Source: Clostridia bacterium
Lineage (GTDB): Bacteria > Bacillota > Clostridia > Christensenellales > UBA1242
Direction of reading: 5' to 3'
Assembly: GCA_017537515.1 (NCBI GenBank)
Contig: JAFYKO010000195.1
Coordinates: 1-21,956 of the forward strand
DNA: 21,956 nt
Position 1 is the stretch's first letter, and every line of letters begins with the position of its first letter. Below, piece by piece: positions 14,441 through 21,471 of the stretch. The position numbers were made by a program, and so were the translations under genes. The notes under the pieces are model-generated. The model worked only from the letters and a program-made list of their open reading frames with translations, was not told the origin of the DNA and did not search any database.

Positions 14441-16292
14441 ATTCCGCCTCTTCTTGGTTGTAAAGATCGAAGTATGGCTTGCAGGTTTTGAGAAGTTCCT
14501 TGTGCGTGCCTTGACCAACAATTTTGCCGTTTTCAATCATAACAATTTGGTCGGCATTCATTACAGTGCTAAGTCGATGTGCGACAATCACCATTGTGTG
14601 TTTGCCTGCAAGGTTGTCGAGGGATTTTTGGATTTTGGCTTGGCTTTCGTTGTCCAATGCACTTGTGGCTTCGTCCAAAAGAATTATTTTGCTGTTTTTT
14701 ATGAGTGCTCTTGCGATTGCAAGTCGTTGTTTTTGTCCGCCACTTAGAATCACACCATTTTCACCTACGATACTATCGTATCCTTCTGGTTTGGACATTA
14801 TGAAATCGTGTATTTGAGCAATTTTGCAGGCGGATACCATTTCTTCATCAGTGAGGTCGTTTTTCACAAACCGCAAATTTTCACGAATGGTTGTGTTGTA
14901 TATGTATGGTGCTTGAGGCACGACTGTAACAATATCACGAAGAGAACTTTCTTGAAGTTTTGTTATATCTATGCCATCAATTAATATTTTACCCTTATTG
15001 ACTTCGTAAAGTTTTGGGATAAGGCTGATTAACGTGCTTTTCCCGTGTCCGCTTTTACCGACAAATGCCACTGTTTTGTTTGCTGGAATAGTAAGTGAAA
15101 AGTCTTCAAGCACTGGTGCGTTTTCGTTGTAGGCAAATGTTACATTCTCAAACCTTATTTCCCCTTGTGGGTTTTTGATTTTGCGTCTGCCAAACTTTTC
15201 TTTTGGATAGTCTTCTTCATCAAAGACTTCGGCAATTCTCTCTGCACTTAATGAAGCATCTCTAAATTCATCTCTGATATTTTGAATGTGTGTAAACAAT
15301 AGAAGTGCGTTGTTGTGGTACATAATAAACACGACAAACATACCAACAGTGATTGTATTTTGACAAAGGAGTAAAATACCCAGCGAAATGAATGCAAATT
15401 TGAAGATTGAAAGGAAAGAATTATTCATAAAGACAAACAAATTTGAAAATGTTGCTCTGTCTATTGAGGCATTTTTGATGTGCTCAATATTCTCTTCATA
15501 ATTTTTGCCAATATTGTCTTTGATGTTTAGTGCCTTAACATCACGCATTGACCTCACGACTTCTGAAACCATACCCATATTTTTATCTGAAATAATCTTC
15601 TCTTTCCTGCGAATTTTCTGCATATACTTTTGGCGAATATTATCAAGCAGGGTGAATGCAATTATTGTGAATAAAATCAAAAATCCAACCCAAACATTTA
15701 TTATAAAGAAGAATGCTATAAAGCCTATCGATTTGAGAACCTCCGCCAATCTTTCAATTAAGGATTGAATAAATCGCGATAAGCCTGTTGGGTCATTGTT
15801 CACTCTTGCGACTATCTCGCCAGAGTTGATAAGGTCAAATTTTTTACTTTTTGTTCTAAATACATCAAACATAATGTGCGAACGCAAGTTTTTTAGTGTT
15901 CGATTGACAGCTTGGGTTGCAATAAGATACCACGCTAGAAGCACTACTCTTGCTGCAAGCATTGCAATAAGATAGAAAACCGCAAATTTCACCGCACCCA
16001 TATAGTTTAGTTCAGTTACGCTTGTAACAATTTTTTCTGTGAATACGGGGTATAGAATGACAATTCCAGCCGTCAAAAGTGCACATATTGCCATAATCAC
16101 AAATGCCCAGGTGTATGGTTTGAAGAATTTCATACACTTGCCAAGGGCCTTCCAGTTTGTTTTGGTGCTTTTCTTTTTAACGTCGGTTACTGCTAAGCCA
16201 TAGCGTTCAAAATCCCGCTTTTGCTCCTTTTCGAGTGTTTTACTTTTTCGCTTTTCATTCATTTGTGAAATAGATTTAAATATATTTTTCAT
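14439..16292 (-). CDS. ABC exporter half-transporter 2 (type-1, MDR-like)
   Basis: The 617-residue protein has a charged 50-residue N-terminal cytoplasmic segment, six membrane helices (about 60-330) and one ATPase domain. Walker A is GKSGHGKST (412-420), the Q-loop is Q460, the signature is SGGQKQR (517-523) and Walker B is IILLDE with E541; the switch sequence AHRLS follows. The ATPase site is complete, so a homodimer is possible. It lacks the charged insertion of exporter 1, with which it could also form a heterodimer; neither has the degenerate site typical of many heterodimer pairs. The start at 16292 has GAGGAGG six bases upstream. The LRR gene ends only 47 bases upstream on the same strand with no terminator between, so they are probably co-transcribed. 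Confidence 0.93.
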   Translation of the reverse strand: MKNIFKSISQMNEKRKSKTLEKEQKRDFERYGLAVTDVKKKSTKTNWKALGKCMKFFKPYTWAFVIMAICALLTAGIVILYPVFTEKIVTSVTELNYMGAVKFAVFYLIAMLAARVVLLAWYLIATQAVNRTLKNLRSHIMFDVFRTKSKKFDLINSGEIVARVNNDPTGLSRFIQSLIERLAEVLKSIGFIAFFFIINVWVGFLILFTIIAFTLLDNIRQKYMQKIRRKEKIISDKNMGMVSEVVRSMRDVKALNIKDNIGKNYEENIEHIKNASIDRATFSNLFVFMNNSFLSIFKFAFISLGILLLCQNTITVGMFVVFIMYHNNALLLFTHIQNIRDEFRDASLSAERIAEVFDEEDYPKEKFGRRKIKNPQGEIRFENVTFAYNENAPVLEDFSLTIPANKTVAFVGKSGHGKSTLISLIPKLYEVNKGKILIDGIDITKLQESSLRDIVTVVPQAPYIYNTTIRENLRFVKNDLTDEEMVSACKIAQIHDFIMSKPEGYDSIVGENGVILSGGQKQRLAIARALIKNSKIILLDEATSALDNESQAKIQKSLDNLAGKHTMVIVAHRLSTVMNADQIVMIENGKIVGQGTHKELLKTCKPYFDLYNQEEAE

Positions 16293-16339
16293 AAAACCTC
16301 CTCATTTGCTTTTTAATATTGATTTTTTTAAAAACCTTT

Positions 16340-18574
16340 TTACATCTCTTTTTCTTGGTGTTTTTTGCGTTTTGCTTCTTTTTGCACACCCATATATTTT
16401 CCGCCAGCGTAAATTATATATTGCCCTTCCTTGACGGCGTCGCTGTAAATATCCCTGCTTAGGTTTGGCAACTTCAAATTGCAACCTAGGCACATATTTT
16501 GGTCCAAAACAAGGTTGAAATCGCTTTCAAGTTTGTGAATATCAGTGCAATGGGCTCCGATAACGATATTGTCGACCATATGGCCAGCACTATTCATATC
16601 TTGAAATAAGTTATTGCAAAGTCTTTTAAGGCATGCGACAAACTCGGTTGAATACTCTTCATTTAAAAGTTTGTCCAAATTTTTTGGAACTTCAATATTG
16701 TCAAGAGCAATGGTTTTTGTTTCTGCATTAAACCAAAGCCAAGATTGGGCAATTATTTTGTCCTTAAATTTGAACGCAACAAAACAGCTGTTTGGATTGG
16801 TTTCTCCGAGTATTACGCAGTCGTATCCACTTGACTCTCTTTCATAGTCAGAGTGATAGCGTTGACAACAATTAGTGATATTGCCAAGAACAAGGCCCAG
16901 TGGATTGTCTTTGTAAATCATTTCGTATAAAAAGTCGTTTTCGCTTTTGTCTTCTCGGCATTTTAAAACTTGTTCGCTTGCTATTTTTTTCCCTTCTTCA
17001 AAAAGTTCTTGCAACGCCTCAAAACCTTCTTGGCTCATATTAACCTTAGAGCATAAGTCCATTAATTCCTCGTTGCCATCTTTACAGTTTGACAAATCCG
17101 ATACGTCGCAATCTTCTAGTGTAAGTCGTTGGTTTTGAAGGTTTGTAACAACCATTTTATTTGAGTCTTTCAAGATGCTTTCAAAGTTTGTGTAAATATA
17201 TTCAAGTGGTCTAAAATCATTAAAATCCATATTTCTCAAAACCGACATATCGTTTGGCTTAATTTTCTTTTCCATAATCTCATTGAAGTTTTGGACAAAA
17301 AATTGTGCAAACTTGACATTGTTCCACCAAGGATTCAAATAAACACCCTCATAGTTTAATTTTGCTCTGTCTGGGTGTGGGAGTATATTGTTTTCAACAA
17401 ACTTTGTAACAAGTTTTTGAATACTCCACTCCCCTGGTTTTTTAGCAATTTTTAAGGCTTTTTGATTAAGTTCGTTTGCGATTTTGTTTTTCTCTTCATC
17501 GCTCATACGAGACCATTTTTCCCAAACCGTATGATTGTTTTTTATGTTTTCTTGAAAAAGCATATTGTAAGCAAGCAACCTACGATAATCTTCCATTTCT
17601 TTCTTGCTTGCCTTCTTAAAACCTTTATAGCCAAGCATTTGTAAAAGTCGCCACGTTGCGTTATTGCCCATATTGTCAACCATCATCCGTTTTGTTAAGG
17701 CTCGAATTTCCTCAAAGTGCTTCACTAAGAAATTGAGGTCGTCATCGCTGTGGATATCGTTTATCATTTGAAGGGTGATTTTCCCCCAAAGCCCATGTCT
17801 GTTTACTTGTTTAAGGTATCCTGTCGACAAATTTCTCAAACCCTCCAGAGAGTCTTTGTGTTTCTCATCAGTAATCACAAACGAATGTTGGCATTTGCCA
17901 AAATCCCAAATTTCAACTGTTCCGCCAAACATCGTTTGCCAAAAATTACCGTCTGACTCACCTCTTAGGTTTGCATTAACCCTCAACGTTTTTGCATAAG
18001 TGCCATTGCCACCCATAAAATTGATTTTTGTTGAACCACTCATATCCCAAAGTTCAAGGGCTTCGGAGCGGTTTGTAATTGCTTCGCCAACTGTTGTAAG
18101 TTCTTTGCATTTTGACATATCCAAAACTTTTAATTTAGGATTACCAAAAAAAGCATAATCCCCAACAAGTTCCAGTTTGGAGTTATTAAAATTAACTTCT
18201 GTCAAACCAGTTGAGCGAAATGCGTATGCCTTAATTGTTTTCAAGTTGTTGTTTTCTGCAAATATAACTTTTTCAAGGTTTCTGCATTTGCCAAAAGCCC
18301 ACATACCTATTGTTTCAAGTTTGTCGCAGTTTGTGAAGTCTATCGCCTTAAGATTAGCTCTATCATAAAACGCAGTTCTTTCCACCGACCTTAGGCGACT
18401 GCCTTCTTCAAATAAAATTGTGTGAATATCATAAGTGCAAATAAGATTTCCGTCTTCTTTTGTAAGCGTTTCATATTCCTTTGGAACGACAAACACCCCA
18501 TTTTGGGCTTTTTCCAAAGCGTCCATCAGCATTATTATTTTTGATTCTCTTGTCTTTTGTGATACATTTTCCAT
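16340..18574 (-). CDS. BspA-type leucine-rich-repeat protein with a C-terminal CCQ/GNAT-like domain
   Basis: The N-terminal third (about 45-230) contains LRR_5/BspA-type repeats with the I-x-x-x-A-F pattern (ETIGMWAFGKCRNLEKVIF, then KTIKAYAFRSTGLTEVNF). A long helical middle follows. The C-terminal region (about 555-700) is conserved-looking: GLVLGNITNCCQRYH with C569-C570-Q571, then SCFVAFKFKDKIIAQSWLWF and ALDNIEVP, a strand pattern like the core of a GNAT acetyltransferase or of PcfJ-like proteins. I cannot name this domain with certainty. The whole 744-residue protein has no signal peptide, so the repeats act in the cytoplasm, unlike surface BspA proteins. GGAGG lies ten bases before the ATG. 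Upstream is an 18-codon ORF linked to it by complementary sequences; downstream is ABC exporter 2. Confidence 0.75.
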   Translation of the reverse strand: MENVSQKTRESKIIMLMDALEKAQNGVFVVPKEYETLTKEDGNLICTYDIHTILFEEGSRLRSVERTAFYDRANLKAIDFTNCDKLETIGMWAFGKCRNLEKVIFAENNNLKTIKAYAFRSTGLTEVNFNNSKLELVGDYAFFGNPKLKVLDMSKCKELTTVGEAITNRSEALELWDMSGSTKINFMGGNGTYAKTLRVNANLRGESDGNFWQTMFGGTVEIWDFGKCQHSFVITDEKHKDSLEGLRNLSTGYLKQVNRHGLWGKITLQMINDIHSDDDLNFLVKHFEEIRALTKRMMVDNMGNNATWRLLQMLGYKGFKKASKKEMEDYRRLLAYNMLFQENIKNNHTVWEKWSRMSDEEKNKIANELNQKALKIAKKPGEWSIQKLVTKFVENNILPHPDRAKLNYEGVYLNPWWNNVKFAQFFVQNFNEIMEKKIKPNDMSVLRNMDFNDFRPLEYIYTNFESILKDSNKMVVTNLQNQRLTLEDCDVSDLSNCKDGNEELMDLCSKVNMSQEGFEALQELFEEGKKIASEQVLKCREDKSENDFLYEMIYKDNPLGLVLGNITNCCQRYHSDYERESSGYDCVILGETNPNSCFVAFKFKDKIIAQSWLWFNAETKTIALDNIEVPKNLDKLLNEEYSTEFVACLKRLCNNLFQDMNSAGHMVDNIVIGAHCTDIHKLESDFNLVLDQNMCLGCNLKLPNLSRDIYSDAVKEGQYIIYAGGKYMGVQKEAKRKKHQEKEM

Positions 18575-18597
18575 AATTTGTAAACCTCCGCTTTACT

Positions 18598-18736
18598 GCA
18601 TATACGAAAGTTTAACATATTTTATTTGTTTTTCCAATTAAAAAATTAATTTTAATAATAAAATCTTAATTTTCCTCAACAAATAACCCCAAACCCGCTT
18701 AAAACAAAATTATTTCAAACGGGTATTCGTATATGC
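18598..18736. repeat. 11-bp perfect inverted repeat linking the 18-codon ORF to the LRR ribosome site
   Basis: GCATATACGAA (18598-18608) and TTCGTATATGC (18726-18736) are perfect complements. In the leftward mRNA the first arm met lies inside the 18-codon ORF and the second ends eight bases before the GGAGG of the LRR gene. Pairing would bring a closed stem next to that ribosome site. A weaker promoter (TTGGAA at 18637-18632, 17 bases, TAAACT at 18614-18609, minus strand) would start transcription within the second arm, so an operator role is also possible. Confidence 0.65.
18693..18724 (-). other. RNA hairpin overlapping the end of the 18-codon ORF
   Basis: On the minus strand ACCCGTTTGAAA (18724-18713) pairs over all 12 positions, two of them G-U, with TTTTAAGCGGGT (18704-18693) around an 8-base loop. 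The 5' arm is the last four sense codons. Only three T then GGGG follow, so it is a poor terminator. It is nested directly inside the 11-bp inverted repeat. Confidence 0.6.
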
Positions 18737-18766
18737 TATTATTGATTTGTTTTCGACTATAAACAT
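18710..18766 (-). CDS. 18-residue small ORF, probable leader peptide of the LRR-ABC operon
   Basis: The ORF encodes 18 residues (MFIVENKSIIAYTNTRLK). It has a perfect consensus promoter and GGAGG nine bases before the ATG, the same spacing as the 29-codon ORF at 11127. Its stop is 135 bases before the LRR start on the same strand. Its last codons form the 5' arms of two RNA structures: the 11-bp pairing with the LRR leader and the 12-bp hairpin. A translating ribosome would open both. I infer a regulatory leader rather than a functional peptide; it is too short to assign to a family. Confidence 0.55.
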   Translation of the reverse strand: MFIVENKSIIAYTNTRLK

Positions 18767-18799
18767 ATAAAATACCCTCCTTTTTAAAAAATTTCCCCC

Positions 18800-18828
18800 A
18801 TTATACACAAAAACACCAACCTTGTCAA
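18800..18828 (-). promoter_or_regulatory. Perfect consensus promoter of the 18-codon ORF
   Basis: On the minus strand TTGACA (18828-18823), exactly 17 bases, and TATAAT (18805-18800); predicted start near 18793. AACCT (18818-18822) and AGGTT (18830-18834) form an inverted repeat centred on the -35. It shares the 10-mer CCTCTTGACA with the promoter of the HipA-like gene. Confidence 0.9.
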
Positions 18829-18859
18829 GAGGTTATTTCTGTATTTTTTCTAATAATGC

Positions 18860-18886
18860 AAAAAAAAAGAATACAAATTTGTATTC
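18860..18886 (-). terminator. Terminator of the RyR-like gene
   Basis: On the minus strand the perfect palindrome GAATACAAATTTGTATTC (18886-18869) folds into a hairpin and is followed by nine T (18868-18860). It separates the RyR-like gene from the promoter of the 18-codon ORF. Confidence 0.9.
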
Positions 18887-18893
18887 CATTTTT

Positions 18894-19412
18894 TTACATA
18901 CTCAATTCCTCTTCTTTTGCCTTTTGTTTTTGTTTGAGTTTTTCGAAAACCATAAGAGCGATTTTGTATTGGTCTAAATCCTTATTTTGCTCTTCAACAG
19001 GCAACTCAATAAAAGGTTTTGATAAAACTTCATCTTCTCTTCCCCATTCATTCCTACTAAGCCATTCGGCGTGGATTTTCTCACCAATCTCCTCTTTGGT
19101 TTGGTAGTTTTCTTTGTCAAACAAAATATCCACACAAACTTTGGCAGCTTCAAAATTTTCTTCCTGTTTATCTGGACTCAACTGTTCGAAATTTGAATTT
19201 GCAATATCAATCTCCAAAGTGCCTTCAAAGACTCTGAAATTTGCAGGAAGATTGTCAACGTCAAGACTTTTTGCAAACTCTTCATCCAAGACTTTTTTCC
19301 ATCTTGGTTCATAAGTCCCGTCTGCATTTAATCTTGTTTTTCTCCAATCTTGGTGAAGTTCACTCGCAATAAGAGTCGCAAGTCCATTTGCTGTTATTTC
19401 ATTTTTTTCCAT
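18894..19412 (-). CDS. RyR-domain-like protein with two related halves
   Basis: The 172-residue soluble protein resembles the small ryanodine-receptor repeat (RyR) fold in its second half: GEKIHAEWLSRNEW (110-123), then LSKPFIELPVEEQNKDLDQYKIAL. The first half repeats this plan: ASELHQDWRKTR (16-27), and IANSNFEQLSPDKQEENFEAAKV. So the protein looks like a tandem duplication with a longer insert in the first copy. RyR domains in bacteria are of unknown function and are proposed to bind small ligands. The start at 19412, preceded by GGAGAAGG, is chosen over an in-frame ATG at 19463 that lies in the -35 box. It is a single-gene transcript with a perfect promoter and a strong terminator. Confidence 0.65.
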   Translation of the reverse strand: MEKNEITANGLATLIASELHQDWRKTRLNADGTYEPRWKKVLDEEFAKSLDVDNLPANFRVFEGTLEIDIANSNFEQLSPDKQEENFEAAKVCVDILFDKENYQTKEEIGEKIHAEWLSRNEWGREDEVLSKPFIELPVEEQNKDLDQYKIALMVFEKLKQKQKAKEEELSM

Positions 19413-19434
19413 AATCCTTCTCCTTTTTTTTGCT

Positions 19435-19463
19435 ATTATAAAACACCTTTTTGGGAATGTCAA
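19435..19463 (-). promoter_or_regulatory. Perfect consensus promoter of the RyR-like gene
   Basis: On the minus strand TTGACA (19463-19458), a 17-base spacer and TATAAT (19440-19435), with the GGAGAAGG ribosome site (19423-19416) downstream. It is divergent from the promoter at 19481. Confidence 0.9.
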
Positions 19464-19480
19464 TAAAAAACCAAGAAAAC

Positions 19481-19509
19481 TTGCTTTTTAATAAAAAATA
19501 TGATAACAT
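19481..19509 (+). promoter_or_regulatory. Promoter of the HExxH gene, leaderless
   Basis: TTGCTT (19481-19486), a 17-base spacer and TAACAT (19504-19509). The -10 ends six bases before the ATG at 19516, with no ribosome site visible. Confidence 0.65.
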
Positions 19510-19515
19510 AAATTT

Positions 19516-20238
19516 ATGATAAATGTAAAATTTGATGTAATAAATTTAAAACAGCAAATTGCTATTATAAAAAATTTTTTAAGTTCCAAAAACCAAACTT
19601 CAATTTATATTGCAAACGAATTTGAAATAGATATAAACCTACCCACAAAATCAAAAAACAAAATGGTGGAAGAAAAAATAACAAAACTCTACAATCAAGA
19701 ATTACAACATATGCAAAGTCAAGTTTTAAAATTTCAAGATATATGGGATAAAAATGCGAGTTTTATAAATCAAGAATTGACAAAGATTTTTGGCAAGGAA
19801 TACTCTTTTGAATGCAAAGCATATGTAAACCTCAACCCCGTTTTCCCAAGATATCTGCAAACCAAAAGTTTTGATGTCAACCTCTACGCCAGAGAAGATA
19901 TTATTCTCCTCTCTTCCGTTCACGAAATCGTGCATTTTGTTTGGTTTGAATTATGGCAGAAAAATTTTCCCGATATCAAAATCGAAGACTATGAATTCCC
20001 AAACCTTTCTTGGATTATTTCTGAAGTCGCCATTGAGCCGATTTTCCGCTTTTCAGCATTGAAAGACTTATCCCCCGACTTACCAGCCTATGATTATTTT
20101 TATACTGACAAAATCGACAACAAACCTATAGCTGAAATTGCAAACAATATATATCAAGAAAGCAAAGATATAAACGAATTTCAAAATAATATGTACCAAT
20201 TTTTTAAAATCAAAGATTGGCATAAGTTAATAAAATAG
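19516..20238 (+). CDS. Putative zinc metallopeptidase (HExxH), uncharacterised
   Basis: The 240-residue protein contains H136-E137-I-V-H140 in LLSSVHEIVHFVWFELW, a helix fitting a zinc-binding HExxH site. E170 or E174 in WIISEVAIEPIFRF, about 30 residues on, could be the third ligand (gluzincin-like). I do not recognise the family. There is no signal peptide or membrane segment, so it would act in the cytoplasm. An acidic/lysine-rich helical N-terminal half precedes the site. The mRNA appears to be leaderless. The gene is convergent with nrtR and divergent from the RyR-like gene; neither indicates a role. Confidence 0.7.
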   Translation: MINVKFDVINLKQQIAIIKNFLSSKNQTSIYIANEFEIDINLPTKSKNKMVEEKITKLYNQELQHMQSQVLKFQDIWDKNASFINQELTKIFGKEYSFECKAYVNLNPVFPRYLQTKSFDVNLYAREDIILLSSVHEIVHFVWFELWQKNFPDIKIEDYEFPNLSWIISEVAIEPIFRFSALKDLSPDLPAYDYFYTDKIDNKPIAEIANNIYQESKDINEFQNNMYQFFKIKDWHKLIK

Positions 20239-20246
20239 TAAAAATT

Positions 20247-20270
20247 CCTCCCGTGGTTGAGAGGTTTTTT
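20247..20270. terminator. Terminator between the HExxH gene and nrtR
   Basis: CCTC (20247-20250) and GAGG (20261-20264) form a short stem around a 10-base loop, with six T after it on the plus strand and AATTTTTA on the minus strand. It fits both convergent genes; the stem is short. Confidence 0.6.
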
Positions 20271-20292
20271 CTATTTTAAACTAAAACCAAGA

Positions 20293-21162
20293 CTAATCCA
20301 GATTGTTTAAATTCCAGTTTGGATTGTGGGTGAACAATTGGGAAGTTCTATGCCCTTTTGCAAGCTCGTATTTGCTTGTAGGCCTAACCATCTTTGCGGT
20401 TTTTCTTCTAAAATTGGCGTCAAGCAGTTTTTCATTTAGTATAACTTCGTAACATTGCTTTAATTCTGTTAGTGTAAACTCATTCGGAAGCAAATTAAAA
20501 ATAATATCAGTGTATTCGAGTTTGTTTTTTAATCGTTCTAGTGCCATAAAAATTATTTTTGCGTGGTCAAATGCAATATTATTTTCTGTTATTTTCACAA
20601 TTTTTGTTTCTTCCAAGCCAACCTTTTTATTTGAAACTTCAATGATATTTTTTAGTTCTTGGTTTTCATTTTTTAAGACTAGATTATAAACATTTTTTAT
20701 TTCAAATCCATCCTGAATTTCTTTGATGTTTGTCTCAACTTTTTGGACTTCAATATCAAACCATTCACCATTTCGCAATTGCTCTTGTGTGTTTGTCAAA
20801 AGCATATACCCCACACTCAACACCCTCGTTCTTGGGTCCCTGCGTTTTTCTCCAAACGTAAAAAGTTGTTCATAATAATAATTTGTTAAACCAACTTTAT
20901 TCTTCACACACAACTTCATTGCATCCGACAGTTCATATTGTAAATCTATAAAAGTTCCAACAATAGCAAAATCTCCCTTGAAAGGAGAATATTGTCTTTT
21001 TGTCAAAAAAACTTGCAACTTTTTTTCGGGAAGTTTTCTGTAATTCTTGCTTTCTTCATTTCGTATTCTTAAAATAACAGCATCAACCGTAACGCTTGGT
21101 TTATCGTATTCACTGTCTGAATATAATTCTAAAAATTGTTTATCTTCTTTTGAAATTTTCAT
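20293..21162 (-). CDS. nrtR: NrtR-type Nudix-related transcriptional regulator of NAD metabolism
   Basis: NrtR proteins join an N-terminal Nudix domain to a C-terminal winged helix and repress NAD synthesis or salvage genes, releasing DNA when they bind ADP-ribose-type ligands. Here QLFTFGEKRRDPRTRVLSVGYMLL (99-122) is the characteristic NrtR segment, and residues 200-289, including NLLPNEFTLTELKQCYEVIL and FRRKTAKMV, are the winged helix. The Nudix box (69-92) keeps the opening glycine and the closing GL but lacks the R-E-x-x-E-E catalytic residues, so no hydrolase activity is expected, as in most NrtRs. The ATG at 21162 follows TGAGGA. It lies downstream of nadE on the same strand, the expected partner, though separated by 309 bases. 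Confidence 0.88.
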   Translation of the reverse strand: MKISKEDKQFLELYSDSEYDKPSVTVDAVILRIRNEESKNYRKLPEKKLQVFLTKRQYSPFKGDFAIVGTFIDLQYELSDAMKLCVKNKVGLTNYYYEQLFTFGEKRRDPRTRVLSVGYMLLTNTQEQLRNGEWFDIEVQKVETNIKEIQDGFEIKNVYNLVLKNENQELKNIIEVSNKKVGLEETKIVKITENNIAFDHAKIIFMALERLKNKLEYTDIIFNLLPNEFTLTELKQCYEVILNEKLLDANFRRKTAKMVRPTSKYELAKGHRTSQLFTHNPNWNLNNLD

Positions 21163-21200
21163 TTTTCCTCACATAATATTTTTATATTTTAATTAATTAT

Positions 21201-21240
21201 TTTATTTTTTGTTATTTTTTTTAATTTTTTGTTATTTTTT
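21201..21240. repeat. 20-bp tandem repeat in an AT-rich tract upstream of nrtR
   Basis: Two consecutive 20-base units (21201-21220 and 21221-21240), made of T-runs around a GTTA core, differ at one base; a decayed third follows. The tract 21163-21274 is almost pure A/T on the leader side of nrtR. I see no good promoter or NrtR operator in it. Confidence 0.6.
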
Positions 21241-21274
21241 AATTAAATTTATTATTTTTTAATTTTTTTATAAT

Positions 21275-21465
21275 TTGAAAATTTGGTGAATGCTCGCCAA
21301 AAATTTTCAACCAAAATACCGCCTTGGGGTCGTGAGATTCCGTCGCAAGCGACGGGCAACGAACGTTCGTTGCATCCCCGGGTGCCTGAGGCACCACGCA
21401 GTAAGCAGGCTTTCAGCTTGCAAGTAACTAATCCTTCCAAGCATCAACTTAATGCCTGCAGAGGC
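21275..21465. repeat. GC-rich island of consecutive hairpins between nadE and nrtR
   Basis: Five inverted repeats lie in line. TTGAAAATTTGG/CCAAAAATTTTCAA (21275-21310) has a two-base bulge. CCGTCGC-AA-GCGACGG (21340-21355) is a 7-bp stem. GCAACGAACGTTCGTTGC (21356-21373) is a perfect 18-bp palindrome. GGTGCC-TGA-GGCACC (21381-21395) follows, then GCCT-GCAG-AGGC (21454-21465) with TTTTATTT after it on the plus strand. CCCGGG sits at 21377-21382. The composition is far richer in G and C than its surroundings. It could be a dispersed palindromic repeat (REP/MITE-like) or a structured noncoding RNA. An in-frame stretch crosses it, but its amino-acid composition looks non-coding. Confidence 0.7.
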
Positions 21466-21471
21466 TTTTAT

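Noticed and set aside
16302..16493. 63-codon minus-strand frame between ABC exporter 2 and the LRR gene
   Set aside because: It overlaps the end of the LRR gene in another frame and has no ribosome site of its own.
18693..18724. The 12-bp hairpin after the 18-codon ORF as a rho-independent terminator
   Set aside because: Only three T follow before GGGG, so it is recorded as an RNA structure only.
21163..21240. CRISPR-like interpretation of the repeats upstream of nrtR
   Set aside because: Only two adjoining 20-bp units with no spacers, in low-complexity A/T sequence.
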